Shown: positions 51,647-59,862 of the stretch, one piece after another | How the letters are laid out: every line of letters begins with the position of its first letter | Numbering within the stretch: the stretch's first letter is position 1 | From: Acidobacteriaceae bacterium | GTDB taxonomy: Bacteria; Acidobacteriota; Terriglobia; Terriglobales; Acidobacteriaceae | Length of the DNA: 64,000 nt | Direction: 5' to 3' | Assembly (NCBI GenBank): GCA_003131635.1 | Contig: PKVZ01000071.1 | Coordinates: 87,437-151,436, forward strand | The notes under the pieces: model-generated | Database searches by the model: none | Told to the model about the DNA's origin: nothing | The model's input: only the letters and a program-made list of their open reading frames with translations | Translations under genes and position numbers: made by a program

Positions 51647-51666
51647 GGCGCGACTTCAGTCGTGCC
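51647..51666 (+). repeat. Short hairpin element GGCGCGACT / AGTCGTGCC
   Basis: Nine-bp arms with one G-T wobble and a 2-nt centre lie 36 bp after the upstream stop. A smaller palindrome (ACAGCT-AAA-AGCTGT) lies at 51611-51625 just before it. Either may end transcription of the TPR gene. Confidence 0.5.
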
Positions 51667-51758
51667 GCAATATTTCAAACTGACCCGTCACCGATTTTTT
51701 GCAAGATTTGCCGGCCGTCATCGCTTATGCTAGTTTCAGTTTTAAGACTCCGCTTCGA

Positions 51759-52526
51759 ATGTGCGCTTTGTTTCACTCCCGCGTCCCCGAAGTTGTTCCA
51801 GCCGTAGAGCCCGTCCCGTCCGAGTTTCCGGTGATCGACGGTGCGGAGATTGCCGCCACTACGTACGGAGCGCGAGTCGCCGGCGATTTCTACGACTCTT
51901 TGCGGGTCGGCCCGGAACGAATCTTGTTTGGCCTGCTCGATGTCGCTGGGCGCCGCGAGAACAATCAGCCCATCCTCTCGGCCGCGCAAAAGGTTTTTCG
52001 CACTTTGGGCTCCGAACTGTTTGCGGCCTCCGAAGTCAACGAATCCGATGCCATGGTGATGCTCTGTCTTCAACTCAATCGCCATCTGATGGAAGCCGCG
52101 GGGGGCGTTCATTCCTGCCCGGCATTCATGGGCTGCTATCACGAGAAATTTGGCACCCTCTGCTACACCAATGCCGGGCATACGCCGGGGCTCCTGCGCG
52201 ACACTACTGGCATTGTCGAACTTCCGTCCACCGGCTTGCCGCTCGGCCTGTTCTCGCACGCCACCTGCGACGCTCCCACGGTTGGTATGGAAAAAGGTGC
52301 GGTTCTTCTGCTGGTTTCGCGGGGCGTGGTTGAGGGCAAGTGCAAAGACGAGCAGGCTGAAGATCTGGAATACGGCCTGGAACGGGTAAAAGAACGCCTG
52401 GGTGCCGCCGATTCTTCTAATCCTCAAGCCCTTTGCGGCTTAATTTTGAATGCCGTGGGCGAGTTTACCTGCGAGCCGCTGGTGCCGGATGACATGACCA
52501 CCCTGGTCCTTGCGCGAACCGCCTAA
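51759..52526 (+). CDS. PP2C/SpoIIE-type phosphatase
   Basis: Protein of 255 aa resembling RsbU/SpoIIE serine phosphatases. Pattern: VIDGAEIAATTYGARVAGDFYDSLRVG, LFGLLDVAGRRENNQPILSA, CYTNAGHTPGLL, DDMTTLVLAR at the C-terminus; the conserved metal-binding Asp positions (GDFYD, LDVAG, PDDMT) are retained. The GAF or receiver domain usually attached is absent. The ATG at 51759 (ALFHSRVPEVV) is chosen over an upstream non-homologous extension. It converges on the next gene. Confidence 0.8.
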   Translation: MCALFHSRVPEVVPAVEPVPSEFPVIDGAEIAATTYGARVAGDFYDSLRVGPERILFGLLDVAGRRENNQPILSAAQKVFRTLGSELFAASEVNESDAMVMLCLQLNRHLMEAAGGVHSCPAFMGCYHEKFGTLCYTNAGHTPGLLRDTTGIVELPSTGLPLGLFSHATCDAPTVGMEKGAVLLLVSRGVVEGKCKDEQAEDLEYGLERVKERLGAADSSNPQALCGLILNAVGEFTCEPLVPDDMTTLVLARTA

Positions 52527-52563
52527 GAGGCTTCTCAGAGAGCCCGGAGCCGCCGGACGAAGC

Positions 52564-53571
52564 CTACGGCAGCTTCGCCTTGAGCAGGTAAAGCTCTTTT
52601 TCAGCATAGACTGTCGCAAAAGTGAAGCCCTCCGAATCGTAGCAAGCCAGAGCTGGCCAGTCCGGCTTGCGGCGGTCTACGGTGTAGTTCGCAATCGTAT
52701 TCCCTTCCAGGTCAGTTACAACAACCAGGGTGCTGGGCCCATTAAACCCGATAGCAATCCGGCCAGCATACAACTTTATGTCTCCGGCCACGAAGTCGTG
52801 GTCTAATGCGTCAATGTGCAGTTTCCGTACCACGTCTCCGGCCGGCGAGATGACGTAAACCAGGGCCGAGGAAACGCCACGCAAAAGATAAACGTTGCCA
52901 TCCGAGCCGGCGGCAACGTCGCCGAAGCCCACGAACCTGTTGCCGGCGTTTGAGCGGGTATACTCCGCGTCCCCGCTTTCCGCCTTCATCCGGGCTTCCT
53001 CGTCTTCTGGCTCATAGATCTGCTTTACAAGCTTGCCGTTCGCGGCGAACACTGCCGTATAGGGCGTGCGGTGATCCTTTCCGGTCAGGCCGCTCAGCAG
53101 ATATCCGCCTGTCTTGAAAGCCGCGAGCTGCCACGGATCCAGACGAGAGTCGGCTTCCAGTTTTGTCGTTGACCGCACCGAGCCATCCTTGGCGAAATCC
53201 ACTGCGTAGATACCGCCTCCCATCCTTGCCGCCTGGTATACGTCGCCGCTATCGGAAACAAAGATACCCTTGGCCAGATCAGTACTTTGGGACGCGTCCG
53301 CGACCTGGAAATTTCTAGTCAACTGCCCTCCAGATGTTATTTCCTGCACCGGAAGTCGGTCCGTCTCCGAATGGTCGCCAGCCCAAACGCGGGCATAGAT
53401 ATTTCCGCCGCTGTCGCAGGCGATCTTGTCGATCATCTGAGTGGGATGACTCAAGGGTAATTCAACCTTCGTTGTCTTGAGGCTGACCGCTGGCACTGCC
53501 GTGACTTGCTGCGAGCAAACGATCGGGGCCATGCTGCAAACGCTGGCCAAGAGAAGCGCTGGCATTTTCAT
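52564..53571 (-). CDS. Secreted beta-propeller-like protein
   Basis: Protein of 335 aa with a signal peptide (MPALLLASVCSMAPIVCSQQ) and repeated blade-like strands (GGNIYARVWAGD, SGDVYQAARMGGGIYAVDFA, DGNVYLLRGVSS, AGRIAIGFNGP), as in NHL/six-bladed propellers. Function unknown. The start is supported by GGAGGTG upstream of the ATG (53571). The reading frame stays open without a stop into the Cys-rich region upstream, so a fused precursor is possible. Confidence 0.72.
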   Translation of the reverse strand: MKMPALLLASVCSMAPIVCSQQVTAVPAVSLKTTKVELPLSHPTQMIDKIACDSGGNIYARVWAGDHSETDRLPVQEITSGGQLTRNFQVADASQSTDLAKGIFVSDSGDVYQAARMGGGIYAVDFAKDGSVRSTTKLEADSRLDPWQLAAFKTGGYLLSGLTGKDHRTPYTAVFAANGKLVKQIYEPEDEEARMKAESGDAEYTRSNAGNRFVGFGDVAAGSDGNVYLLRGVSSALVYVISPAGDVVRKLHIDALDHDFVAGDIKLYAGRIAIGFNGPSTLVVVTDLEGNTIANYTVDRRKPDWPALACYDSEGFTFATVYAEKELYLLKAKLP

Positions 53572-54110
53572 GGTTTCACCTCCAAGGTCGTCTCGTTCGT
53601 TCAAGGATACGTCGAGCGGATGAGGTACGTCGGCCAAGCTGACACGTCCCCTAGGATGAAGGAAGCCAAACTGCAATTCATCATAAACCCTGACGTTGCG
53701 GTAATAGCCGCCTCCGGCCGAAAGGCGTGGCTTGGTCGCGAGGTTGGAGCTACGGTTGCGGACCTCGCTGCAGCAGTCGCCGCATGAGCCGTCATCACAA
53801 TAGCATTTATCAGGACCACAACCGTCGCCGCCGCCACCTCCGCAGGCGTCGGAGGGGCCTGCATTCGCGGTGTAGTAAACCGTCCCGTCGGTGCACCTGC
53901 CGTAGCCTTGGGCGCAGAAGTAGTCCGCGGGGCCCGGGTCGGCACACGTGTCGCTGTCGACTTCGGTCTCCTCGCCTTCGTTCACGCAGTGGACCAATCC
54001 ATAGTGGACGTCTGTCGCACACTGCGCAAAGAGCCTGCCACCGAGAAGCAACGCTGCAGACACATCGCAAGCACTATCCCAAGGCGGCACGAGAACAAAG
54101 GAGCCTTCAT
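53572..54110 (-). pseudogene. Cys-rich secreted protein, apparently frameshifted
   Basis: An ATG at 54110 with GGAGGG upstream opens a signal-peptide-like start (KAPLFSCRLGIVLAMCLQ) but meets a stop after 42 codons. A different frame then runs on as a signal-like end (LLLGGRLFAQ) and a Cys-rich domain (about 12 Cys, including CGPDKCYCDDGSCGDCC), which continues in-frame into the beta-propeller gene with no stop. A single-base shift near 54050-54070 would join the pieces. This may be a sequencing error, a true broken gene or a programmed shift. No family recognised. Confidence 0.5.
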
Positions 54111-54306
54111 CTCAAATCCCTCCTCAGAAGCACTGGGCACAGGCCATTCCGTAGAACTAATAGCACACCTCCAGTCGCGTCCTTATTGTTTTTCGATTTG
54201 TTACAAAAAAAGAACACCCGCCATCCCAGCCCCCCTATTCTCTTAGATAGAAAAGGCTTAGAAAAATGCTTGCGGGCATCCTAACCTCTGCGAAGCGAAT
54301 CCTTTC

Positions 54307-54363
54307 TTACGAAAAACGAACAAGCCCGGGCCCAATTTTTTGTTACGAAAAACGAACAGGCCC
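54307..54363 (+). repeat. Direct repeat pair upstream of the SurA-like gene
   Basis: TTACGAAAAACGAACA occurs at 54307 and 54343, extended to 21 bp each (ending GCCC, one mismatch), with a 36-bp period. They lie in the 349-bp region 54111-54459, which otherwise has no gene. Repeated sites before a gene suggest a regulator-binding region, but none can be named. Confidence 0.8.
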
Positions 54364-54459
54364 TAGGTCCTCTCCGCGCGGAAGGTAGTAAAATACCGAA
54401 AAGGCCGTAGCCACTTTCGCCCGCAAGCCCAGGCAGCGTGGCGGCCCACCGAAAATACT

Positions 54460-55632
54460 ATGAAGAGACTGCTTCCGATACTCCTAGGTCTGTCGCTTGT
54501 ACCGGCGTTCGCCGCCGCTCAGGTCGTCGAAGAAATTGTGGCGCGCGTGAACAGCCAGATCATCACCCGCTCGGAGTTCCTCCGCAGCAAGGATCAGCTG
54601 AAGGACGACGTCAAACAGCAGGATCCAAACAACGCGGACAAGCTCTTTGCGGAACGCGAAAAAGACATCCTGCGCGACCTGATCGACCAGCAGTTGCTGC
54701 TTGAAAAAGGTAAAGACCTGGGCATCACCGGGGACACGGACTTGATCAAGCGCCTCGACACGATGCGCAAGGACATGAAGCTGGAAACTATGGAGGAGTT
54801 GGAAAAGGCGGCAACTGCCCAGGGCATTTCCTACGAGGATTTCAAGCAAAACATGCGTAACCAGATCGTTACGCAAAAAGTGATCGGCGAAGAGGTCGGC
54901 TCCCATCTGAACATCACCACCGAAGAGCAGCAAAAATGGTACGACGAGCATAAGCAGGAGATGGAACAGCCGGAATCGATCCGGTTGAGCGAGATACTGA
55001 TCGCTCCACCAAAAGTAGCCGATAAGCCGGCGCCAGATAAACCCACAGAGAACGCCGCTGCCGATTCCAACGCCGCTGGCAGCGACAATGCAAACCCTGA
55101 GGCCGCCAAACAGGCTGAGGAGGCCACCGCTCTGGCTGCCGCGGAGACTAAAGCTAATGAACTGCTCAAGCAGATCCGGGCCGGAGCGAACTTCGACGAT
55201 ATCGCGAAAAAGAATTCTTCAGGCCCCTCGGCAGCACAAGGCGGCGACCTGGGCGTCTTCAAGCGTGGAACTCTCGCCAAGGAAATTGAAGACAAAACGT
55301 TTGCCATGAAGTCGGGTGAAATCACTGACGTCATTCGCACCAAGCAAGGCTACCTGATTCTGAAAGTTACCGACCACCAAGTGGCCGGCATTCCTCCCTT
55401 TAAAGATGTGACGGATAAAATCCAGAACGCTTTGTACTTTGACAAGCTGCAGCCCGCACTTCGCGCCTATTTGACCAAGCTCCGCGAAGAGGCCTACATC
55501 AAAATCCAGGAAGGTTACGCCGATTCCGGCCGCAGTCCGAACCAGACCGAGCCCATTGAAACCGCCGCCGCCAAAGAAACAGACGCCAAGAATCTAAAGA
55601 AGAAGAAAAAGAAGTTCCTGGGCGTATTGTAG
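54460..55632 (+). CDS. Periplasmic peptidyl-prolyl isomerase, SurA/PpiC-like
   Basis: Protein of 390 aa with a signal peptide (LLPILLGLSLVPAFAAA), an N-terminal helical SurA-like domain (VVEEIVARVNSQIITRSEFL) and a parvulin/PpiC domain (about 180-310: IRLSEILIAPPK then FDDIAKKNSSGPSAAQGGDLGVFKRG). An Ala/Asp/Asn insert separates the two halves of the parvulin domain start. The C-terminus is Lys-rich (KKKKKKF). Likely an outer-membrane protein chaperone in the periplasm. Confidence 0.88.
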   Translation: MKRLLPILLGLSLVPAFAAAQVVEEIVARVNSQIITRSEFLRSKDQLKDDVKQQDPNNADKLFAEREKDILRDLIDQQLLLEKGKDLGITGDTDLIKRLDTMRKDMKLETMEELEKAATAQGISYEDFKQNMRNQIVTQKVIGEEVGSHLNITTEEQQKWYDEHKQEMEQPESIRLSEILIAPPKVADKPAPDKPTENAAADSNAAGSDNANPEAAKQAEEATALAAAETKANELLKQIRAGANFDDIAKKNSSGPSAAQGGDLGVFKRGTLAKEIEDKTFAMKSGEITDVIRTKQGYLILKVTDHQVAGIPPFKDVTDKIQNALYFDKLQPALRAYLTKLREEAYIKIQEGYADSGRSPNQTEPIETAAAKETDAKNLKKKKKKFLGVL

Positions 55633-55699
55633 GAAACCCGGCTGTTCTTCCTCCCGGATTCACTGCCGTCCTGCTTTCTGATTTACACTCTTGGAGAGA

Positions 55700-56779
55700 A
55701 TGAAAGATTTTTATATCAGCGAGTGTACCCGCCACGAAAACAAGATCATCACTTCCAACTTCGTGGTGGTTTCAAAACAAATCAAGCCTAAGAAGACTGG
55801 TGAGCCTTATCTCGCTCTAACCCTCGGTGACCGCAGCGGGCAACTCGAAGCCAAGATGTGGGACAACGTGGAAGAAGTTCTCACGGCTTTCGAACAGGAC
55901 GACTTCCTCAAAATCAAAGGCCTGGTTAACAAGTACAAGAACCGCTTCCAGCTCACCATCCACAAGCTTCGCAAGTTGGGCGATTCGGAAATTGAATTCG
56001 CCGATTACCTTCCCAAAACCACGAGAGACATCGACGAACTCTGGCAATCCCTTACCGATTTCGTCAGTTCGTTCCAGAATTCTCATCTCCAGGCGCTGGT
56101 GCGAGCCTTCATGTCTGACCCGGAAATCGCGGCAGCCTATCGCAACGCCCCCGCCGCCAAAACGCTGCATCACGCCTATATCGGCGGACTGCTCGATCAT
56201 GTGGTCTCGCTTTTTCGCTCCTGCGACCTGATCTGCCGAAACTATTCGCAGGTCAACCGTGACTTATTGCTGACCGGCGTTTTTCTCCACGACATCGGCA
56301 AGATTCACGAACTGGTTTACAATCGCTCGTTTTCCTATAGCACCCGCGGCCAGTTGCTCGGCCACATGGTGATTGAACTGGAGATGTTGCAGGCCAAACT
56401 CGCGCTCGTTCCCGGCTTCCCGAACGAACTCAAGACCCTGCTGGAGCATCTCATCATCAGTCACCATGGGGAATACGAATTCGGTTCGCCCAAGCTGCCC
56501 ATGTTTCCCGAGGCGCTCCTGCTGCACTATATGGACGACCTGGACTCCAAGATGGAAGCCATGCGCGCCCACTTCGAGCGCGAGGCCGACCTGGAAAGCC
56601 CTTGGACCAGCTACAACGCTTCGCTCGGGCGTCCGTTGTTGAATAGCGCGAAATTTCTCGCGGCCAAGCCTCCTCCCGCTCCGGGGAATTCTCCATCGCA
56701 GCCTGAGCCAGAGGATGACGCTGAGAGTGTCGCTGAATCCCACGAAAAGACTCCCATCCTCCCCGGATTGAAATCCTAG
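55700..56779 (+). CDS. YhaM-like OB-fold/HD 3'-5' exoribonuclease
   Basis: Protein of 359 aa. The N-terminal OB-fold (about 15-90: KKTGEPYLALTLGDRSGQLEAKMWDNVEEV) is followed by an HD domain (LHHAYIGGLLDHVVSLF, GVFLHDIGKIHEL, LIISHHGEYEFGSP). This OB-HD order is that of Bacillus YhaM, which trims single-stranded RNA and DNA. I chose the ATG at 55700, which has TTGGAGAGA directly upstream; a TTG three codons earlier is less likely. The C-terminal 40 residues are variable. Confidence 0.85.
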   Translation: MKDFYISECTRHENKIITSNFVVVSKQIKPKKTGEPYLALTLGDRSGQLEAKMWDNVEEVLTAFEQDDFLKIKGLVNKYKNRFQLTIHKLRKLGDSEIEFADYLPKTTRDIDELWQSLTDFVSSFQNSHLQALVRAFMSDPEIAAAYRNAPAAKTLHHAYIGGLLDHVVSLFRSCDLICRNYSQVNRDLLLTGVFLHDIGKIHELVYNRSFSYSTRGQLLGHMVIELEMLQAKLALVPGFPNELKTLLEHLIISHHGEYEFGSPKLPMFPEALLLHYMDDLDSKMEAMRAHFEREADLESPWTSYNASLGRPLLNSAKFLAAKPPPAPGNSPSQPEPEDDAESVAESHEKTPILPGLKS

Positions 56780-56803
56780 CTGCAACGCGGGAGAAGTTCG
56801 ATC

Positions 56804-57508
56804 ATGCTCGACTTTAGCCGATTCGCAATTCTTACTTTCGATTGTTACGGCACTCTCATCAACTGGGAGAACGGCATTCTCCGCTGCCTAAACCGGATCC
56901 TTGCAGCACACGGCAAAGACAAAGACACGGACGATGCTACGCTCCTGCAGTTGTACGGAGATTTTGAAGCCAGCGCGGAGCAGGGCGAGTATCGCTGCTA
57001 CCGGGATGTTCTCCACTCCGTTGTTGCTCAGTTCGGAGAACGGTTTGGATTTGTACCCAGTAATGAGGAGGCCGACTCGCTGGCGGAGTCCCTCAAGAAG
57101 TGGAAGCCCTGGCCGGACACCCTGGCGGCGCTGCGCGTACTTGAAACCCACTTTCAGCTGGCGATTATTTCCAACGTGGACGACGATCTTTTCGCTGCCA
57201 CCCGTCCTCAACTGGAAGTTGACTTTGCTCAGATCATCACCGCTCAACAGGCGCGAGCGTATAAGCCGTCATTGAAGATCTTCGAACTCGCATTGAGCCG
57301 CATCGGAGTTCCGGCGCATCGCGTGTTGCACGTGGGCCAAAGTATCTACCATGACGTGATCCCCGCGCAGTCGCTTGGTCTGGCTACGGTTTGGGTCAAC
57401 CGTACATCGGCCAGGAGCGGAGTCGGAGCTGTCAAAGCGGCCAAGGCACGTCCGGACTTGCAAGTGGCCAGCCTGGCCGAGCTCGCCGCCGCTTGCACAC
57501 AACCATGA
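56804..57508 (+). CDS. HAD superfamily hydrolase, haloacid dehalogenase type II
   Basis: Protein of 234 aa with HAD motif I as FDCYGTLINW, motif II near AIISNVDDD, the Lys of motif III in YKPSLKIFELAL and motif IV in HVGQSIYHDVIPAQ. The DCYGT form points to the type II haloacid dehalogenase subfamily; substrate cannot be told. It lies 24 bp after the nuclease gene. Confidence 0.85.
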   Translation: MLDFSRFAILTFDCYGTLINWENGILRCLNRILAAHGKDKDTDDATLLQLYGDFEASAEQGEYRCYRDVLHSVVAQFGERFGFVPSNEEADSLAESLKKWKPWPDTLAALRVLETHFQLAIISNVDDDLFAATRPQLEVDFAQIITAQQARAYKPSLKIFELALSRIGVPAHRVLHVGQSIYHDVIPAQSLGLATVWVNRTSARSGVGAVKAAKARPDLQVASLAELAAACTQP

Positions 57509-57514
57509 CCCTCC

Positions 57515-57826
57515 TCAGAGGTTGGACTGAATCTTTACCATCCTCGCCCGAATCGCGCACATCACAAGTTGAGCCTTGTTGTGCACGCCCAGCTTCCGCA
57601 TCAGATTAGACTTGTGCGCGTCCACAGTCTTCCTGCTCAAGCCCAGAGAGGTTGCGGCTGCTCGCACGGTTTTTCCTTCGGCCAGCAGCGTAAGGACTTC
57701 TCGCTCGCGCCCGGTCAAAGTACGTCCTTGCGGCCGCGGCGCCGATCCGCTGGCGCGCTGCCCGTCTGTAGAACGTGCTTCCGGAGAACTTGTTATTTCT
57801 TTTGCAATATGTGCGTGGGGGAACAC
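57515..57826 (-). CDS. LuxR-type helix-turn-helix regulator, short
   Basis: Protein of 103 aa with only a LuxR/FixJ HTH domain (LTGREREVLTLLAEGKTVRA then LGLSRKTVDAHKSNLMRKLG). It lacks the receiver domain of NarL-type regulators. The start GTG (57826) is the first possible one in frame; the first 35 residues are not conserved. It converges on the HAD gene, 7 bp apart, and is divergent from aroC. Confidence 0.8.
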   Translation of the reverse strand: MFPHAHIAKEITSSPEARSTDGQRASGSAPRPQGRTLTGREREVLTLLAEGKTVRAAATSLGLSRKTVDAHKSNLMRKLGVHNKAQLVMCAIRARMVKIQSNL

Positions 57827-58039
57827 ACAGTTTCCTCCTCATTATTTGGCCAGAGAAGCAAAGCAAAGTGGCGAGCACGGCCGAGGCGGAGAAGAGACCA
57901 AGAGCGCACCGTTATTCTAACAATCATTTGAACCGGCTGCAAAAGTGGGAATCTAAGAGTGCACTTTAGCTTTTCCCGCAAATCGTCCTGCCGTTGCCTT
58001 CTTTCACTCCCGGCAACTCCAGAGTTGCTCCGCATCAGG

Positions 58040-58045
58040 TAGAAT
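58040..58045 (+). promoter_or_regulatory. -10-like element just before aroC
   Basis: TAGAAT stands 9 bp before the aroC ATG, leaving almost no leader. Same arrangement as at 50173. No Shine-Dalgarno sequence is visible before aroC, which fits leaderless translation. Confidence 0.45.
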
Positions 58046-58054
58046 CGAGCACTT

Positions 58055-59227
58055 ATGCTGCGCTACTTTACCGCCGGAGAATCGCACGGCGAAGCTTTGG
58101 TCGCGTTTCTTTCGGGCCTGCCCGCGGGCCTTAAAGTGGATCAAAGCGTCGTGGACCGTGAACTTTGGCGCCGCCAGCAAGGCTACGGCCGCGGCGGACG
58201 CATGAAGATTGAACGCGACTCCGCCCATATCCTCTCCGGCATCCGCCACGGCATGACGATTGGTTCGCCCATTTCCGTGCAACTCGACAACCGGGATTGG
58301 AAGAATTGGCAGGAGGCTTTGCCCGTTGGCGAAGGCGATCCAGCTCTTCATAAGCGGGTAGCGTCTCCCCGGCCTGGCCACGCAGACTTGGCTGGCGCCT
58401 TGAAATACAATTTTCCTGAGGCGCGCTATGTCCTCGAGCGTGCATCCGCCCGGGAATCGGCGGCGCGAGTAGCCGTAGGCGCAATCGCCAAAGTCTTTCT
58501 GCGCGAGCTGGGCGTCGAAGTTTTAAGTCACGTCGTTGCCGTCGGCAACGTCGCCGCGCAGAAAGAAGTTCCCTGGGAGCAGATTCAATCTCTATACAAT
58601 CAGGAAGAAATCCTGCTGAATTGTGCTGACGCTGAAACTCAGCAACGCATGAAGGACGAGGTCGACAAAGTTCTCAAGACCGGCGACTCGCTGGGTGGCG
58701 TCTTCGAAGCGGTCGCCCACGGCGTTCCACCGGGCTTGGGTACGTACGCGCAGTGGGACGAACGGCTCGACGCTTTGCTGGCTGCCGCGGTCATGTCGCT
58801 GCAGGCGGTGAAGGCGGTTGAAATCGGCTCCGGCATTGCCGCCGCTGCTTCTCCCGGCTCCGCGGTTCACGATGAAATCGGATACGGACAGCCCGCGAAT
58901 TTTACTGCGTTCACTCGCACACGTAACAACGCCGGTGGAATTGAAGGGGGAGTTTCCAACGGAGAAGAAATCCGTGTGCGGGGCTATCTAAAGCCAATCT
59001 CCACTTTGCGGCGGCCACTCCAGTCGGTAGATTTCGCCACCCGTGAACCGGTTCGAGCCGCGTATGAGCGCTCTGACGTTTGCGTCGTCCCGGCTGCGGG
59101 AGTCGCCGGCGAGGCCATGGTCGCACTCACTCTGGCCCGGTGTGCTCTTGAGAAGTTCGGCGGTGACTCGATGGGAGAGACCTTGCGCAACTTCCACGGG
59201 TACCGCCGGCAACTGGAAAATTACTGA
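58055..59227 (+). CDS. aroC: Chorismate synthase AroC
   Basis: Last enzyme of the shikimate pathway (EPSP to chorismate, FMN dependent), 390 aa, the usual length. It begins MLRYFTAGESHGEALVAFLSG, has RRQQGYGRGGRMKIERDSAHILSGIRHGMTIGSP, the RPGHADLAGALKYN block and the C-terminal region with RNNAGGIEGGVSNGEEI. The end runs to 14 bp before def. Confidence 0.96.
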   Translation: MLRYFTAGESHGEALVAFLSGLPAGLKVDQSVVDRELWRRQQGYGRGGRMKIERDSAHILSGIRHGMTIGSPISVQLDNRDWKNWQEALPVGEGDPALHKRVASPRPGHADLAGALKYNFPEARYVLERASARESAARVAVGAIAKVFLRELGVEVLSHVVAVGNVAAQKEVPWEQIQSLYNQEEILLNCADAETQQRMKDEVDKVLKTGDSLGGVFEAVAHGVPPGLGTYAQWDERLDALLAAAVMSLQAVKAVEIGSGIAAAASPGSAVHDEIGYGQPANFTAFTRTRNNAGGIEGGVSNGEEIRVRGYLKPISTLRRPLQSVDFATREPVRAAYERSDVCVVPAAGVAGEAMVALTLARCALEKFGGDSMGETLRNFHGYRRQLENY

Positions 59228-59240
59228 TGGACAATTACCG

Positions 59241-59750
59241 ATGATCTATCCCATCGTGAAGTTCGGAAATCCCGTCCTCGAGAAGCCGGCCGAAAAGGTC
59301 ACAGTCTTCGATGAAGAACTGAAAAAGCTGATCGATGATATGTTCGAATCGATGTACGCCGCCCGCGGCGTGGGCCTGGCCGCGCCGCAGATCGGAATCT
59401 CCCGCCGCATTGCCGTGGTTGACGTCACCTTCAAGGAGGATCCCGACGCCAAACTCGTCCTCATTAACCCTGAGATTATCCATAAAGAAGGCCGCCACTC
59501 GCAGAGTGAAGGATGTCTCAGTATTCCCGATTTCCGCGAGAACGTGAGCCGCGCTAAGGTGGCTACCATCCGCGCTCAGGATCTGACCGGCAAGGTTTTC
59601 GAGAAGACTGCCGACGACTTGTTGGCTCGCGCCTTCCAGCACGAAACCGACCACCTGAATGGCAAACTCTACATCAGCCACATCAGCGCACTGAAACGCG
59701 ACTTGATCAAGCGTAAAATTCGCAAGCTGGTCAAAGCCGGAGAATGGTAG
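59241..59750 (+). CDS. def: Peptide deformylase Def
   Basis: Removes the formyl group from new proteins; 169 aa with all three family motifs: GVGLAAPQIG, EGCLSIP with the metal-binding Cys, and HETDHLNG with the His ligands and Glu. I start at the ATG at 59241 (MIYPIVKFGNPVLEKPA), the usual deformylase N-terminus; the open frame upstream lies in aroC. Followed by fmt, as in many bacteria. Confidence 0.95.
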   Translation: MIYPIVKFGNPVLEKPAEKVTVFDEELKKLIDDMFESMYAARGVGLAAPQIGISRRIAVVDVTFKEDPDAKLVLINPEIIHKEGRHSQSEGCLSIPDFRENVSRAKVATIRAQDLTGKVFEKTADDLLARAFQHETDHLNGKLYISHISALKRDLIKRKIRKLVKAGEW

Positions 59751-59755
59751 AAGAA

Positions 59756-59803
59756 TTGGTGATTGGGTAATTTGGTGATTGGGTAATTTGGTAATTGAGT
59801 AAT
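59756..59803 (+). repeat. Three tandem 16-bp repeats between def and fmt
   Basis: TTGGTGATTGGGTAAT is repeated at 59756 and 59772, with a variant (TTGGTAATTGAGTAAT) at 59788. Related units in inverse orientation (CAATCGCCC, CAATCACCC, CTCAATTACCCAA) lie at about 59829-59864 and could pair with them, placing the fmt start inside a hairpin. Confidence 0.85.
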
Positions 59804-59862
59804 TTGTTGCTGTGGTTATCGCGCCCTTCAATCGCCCAATCACCCGATCGCTCAATTACCCA

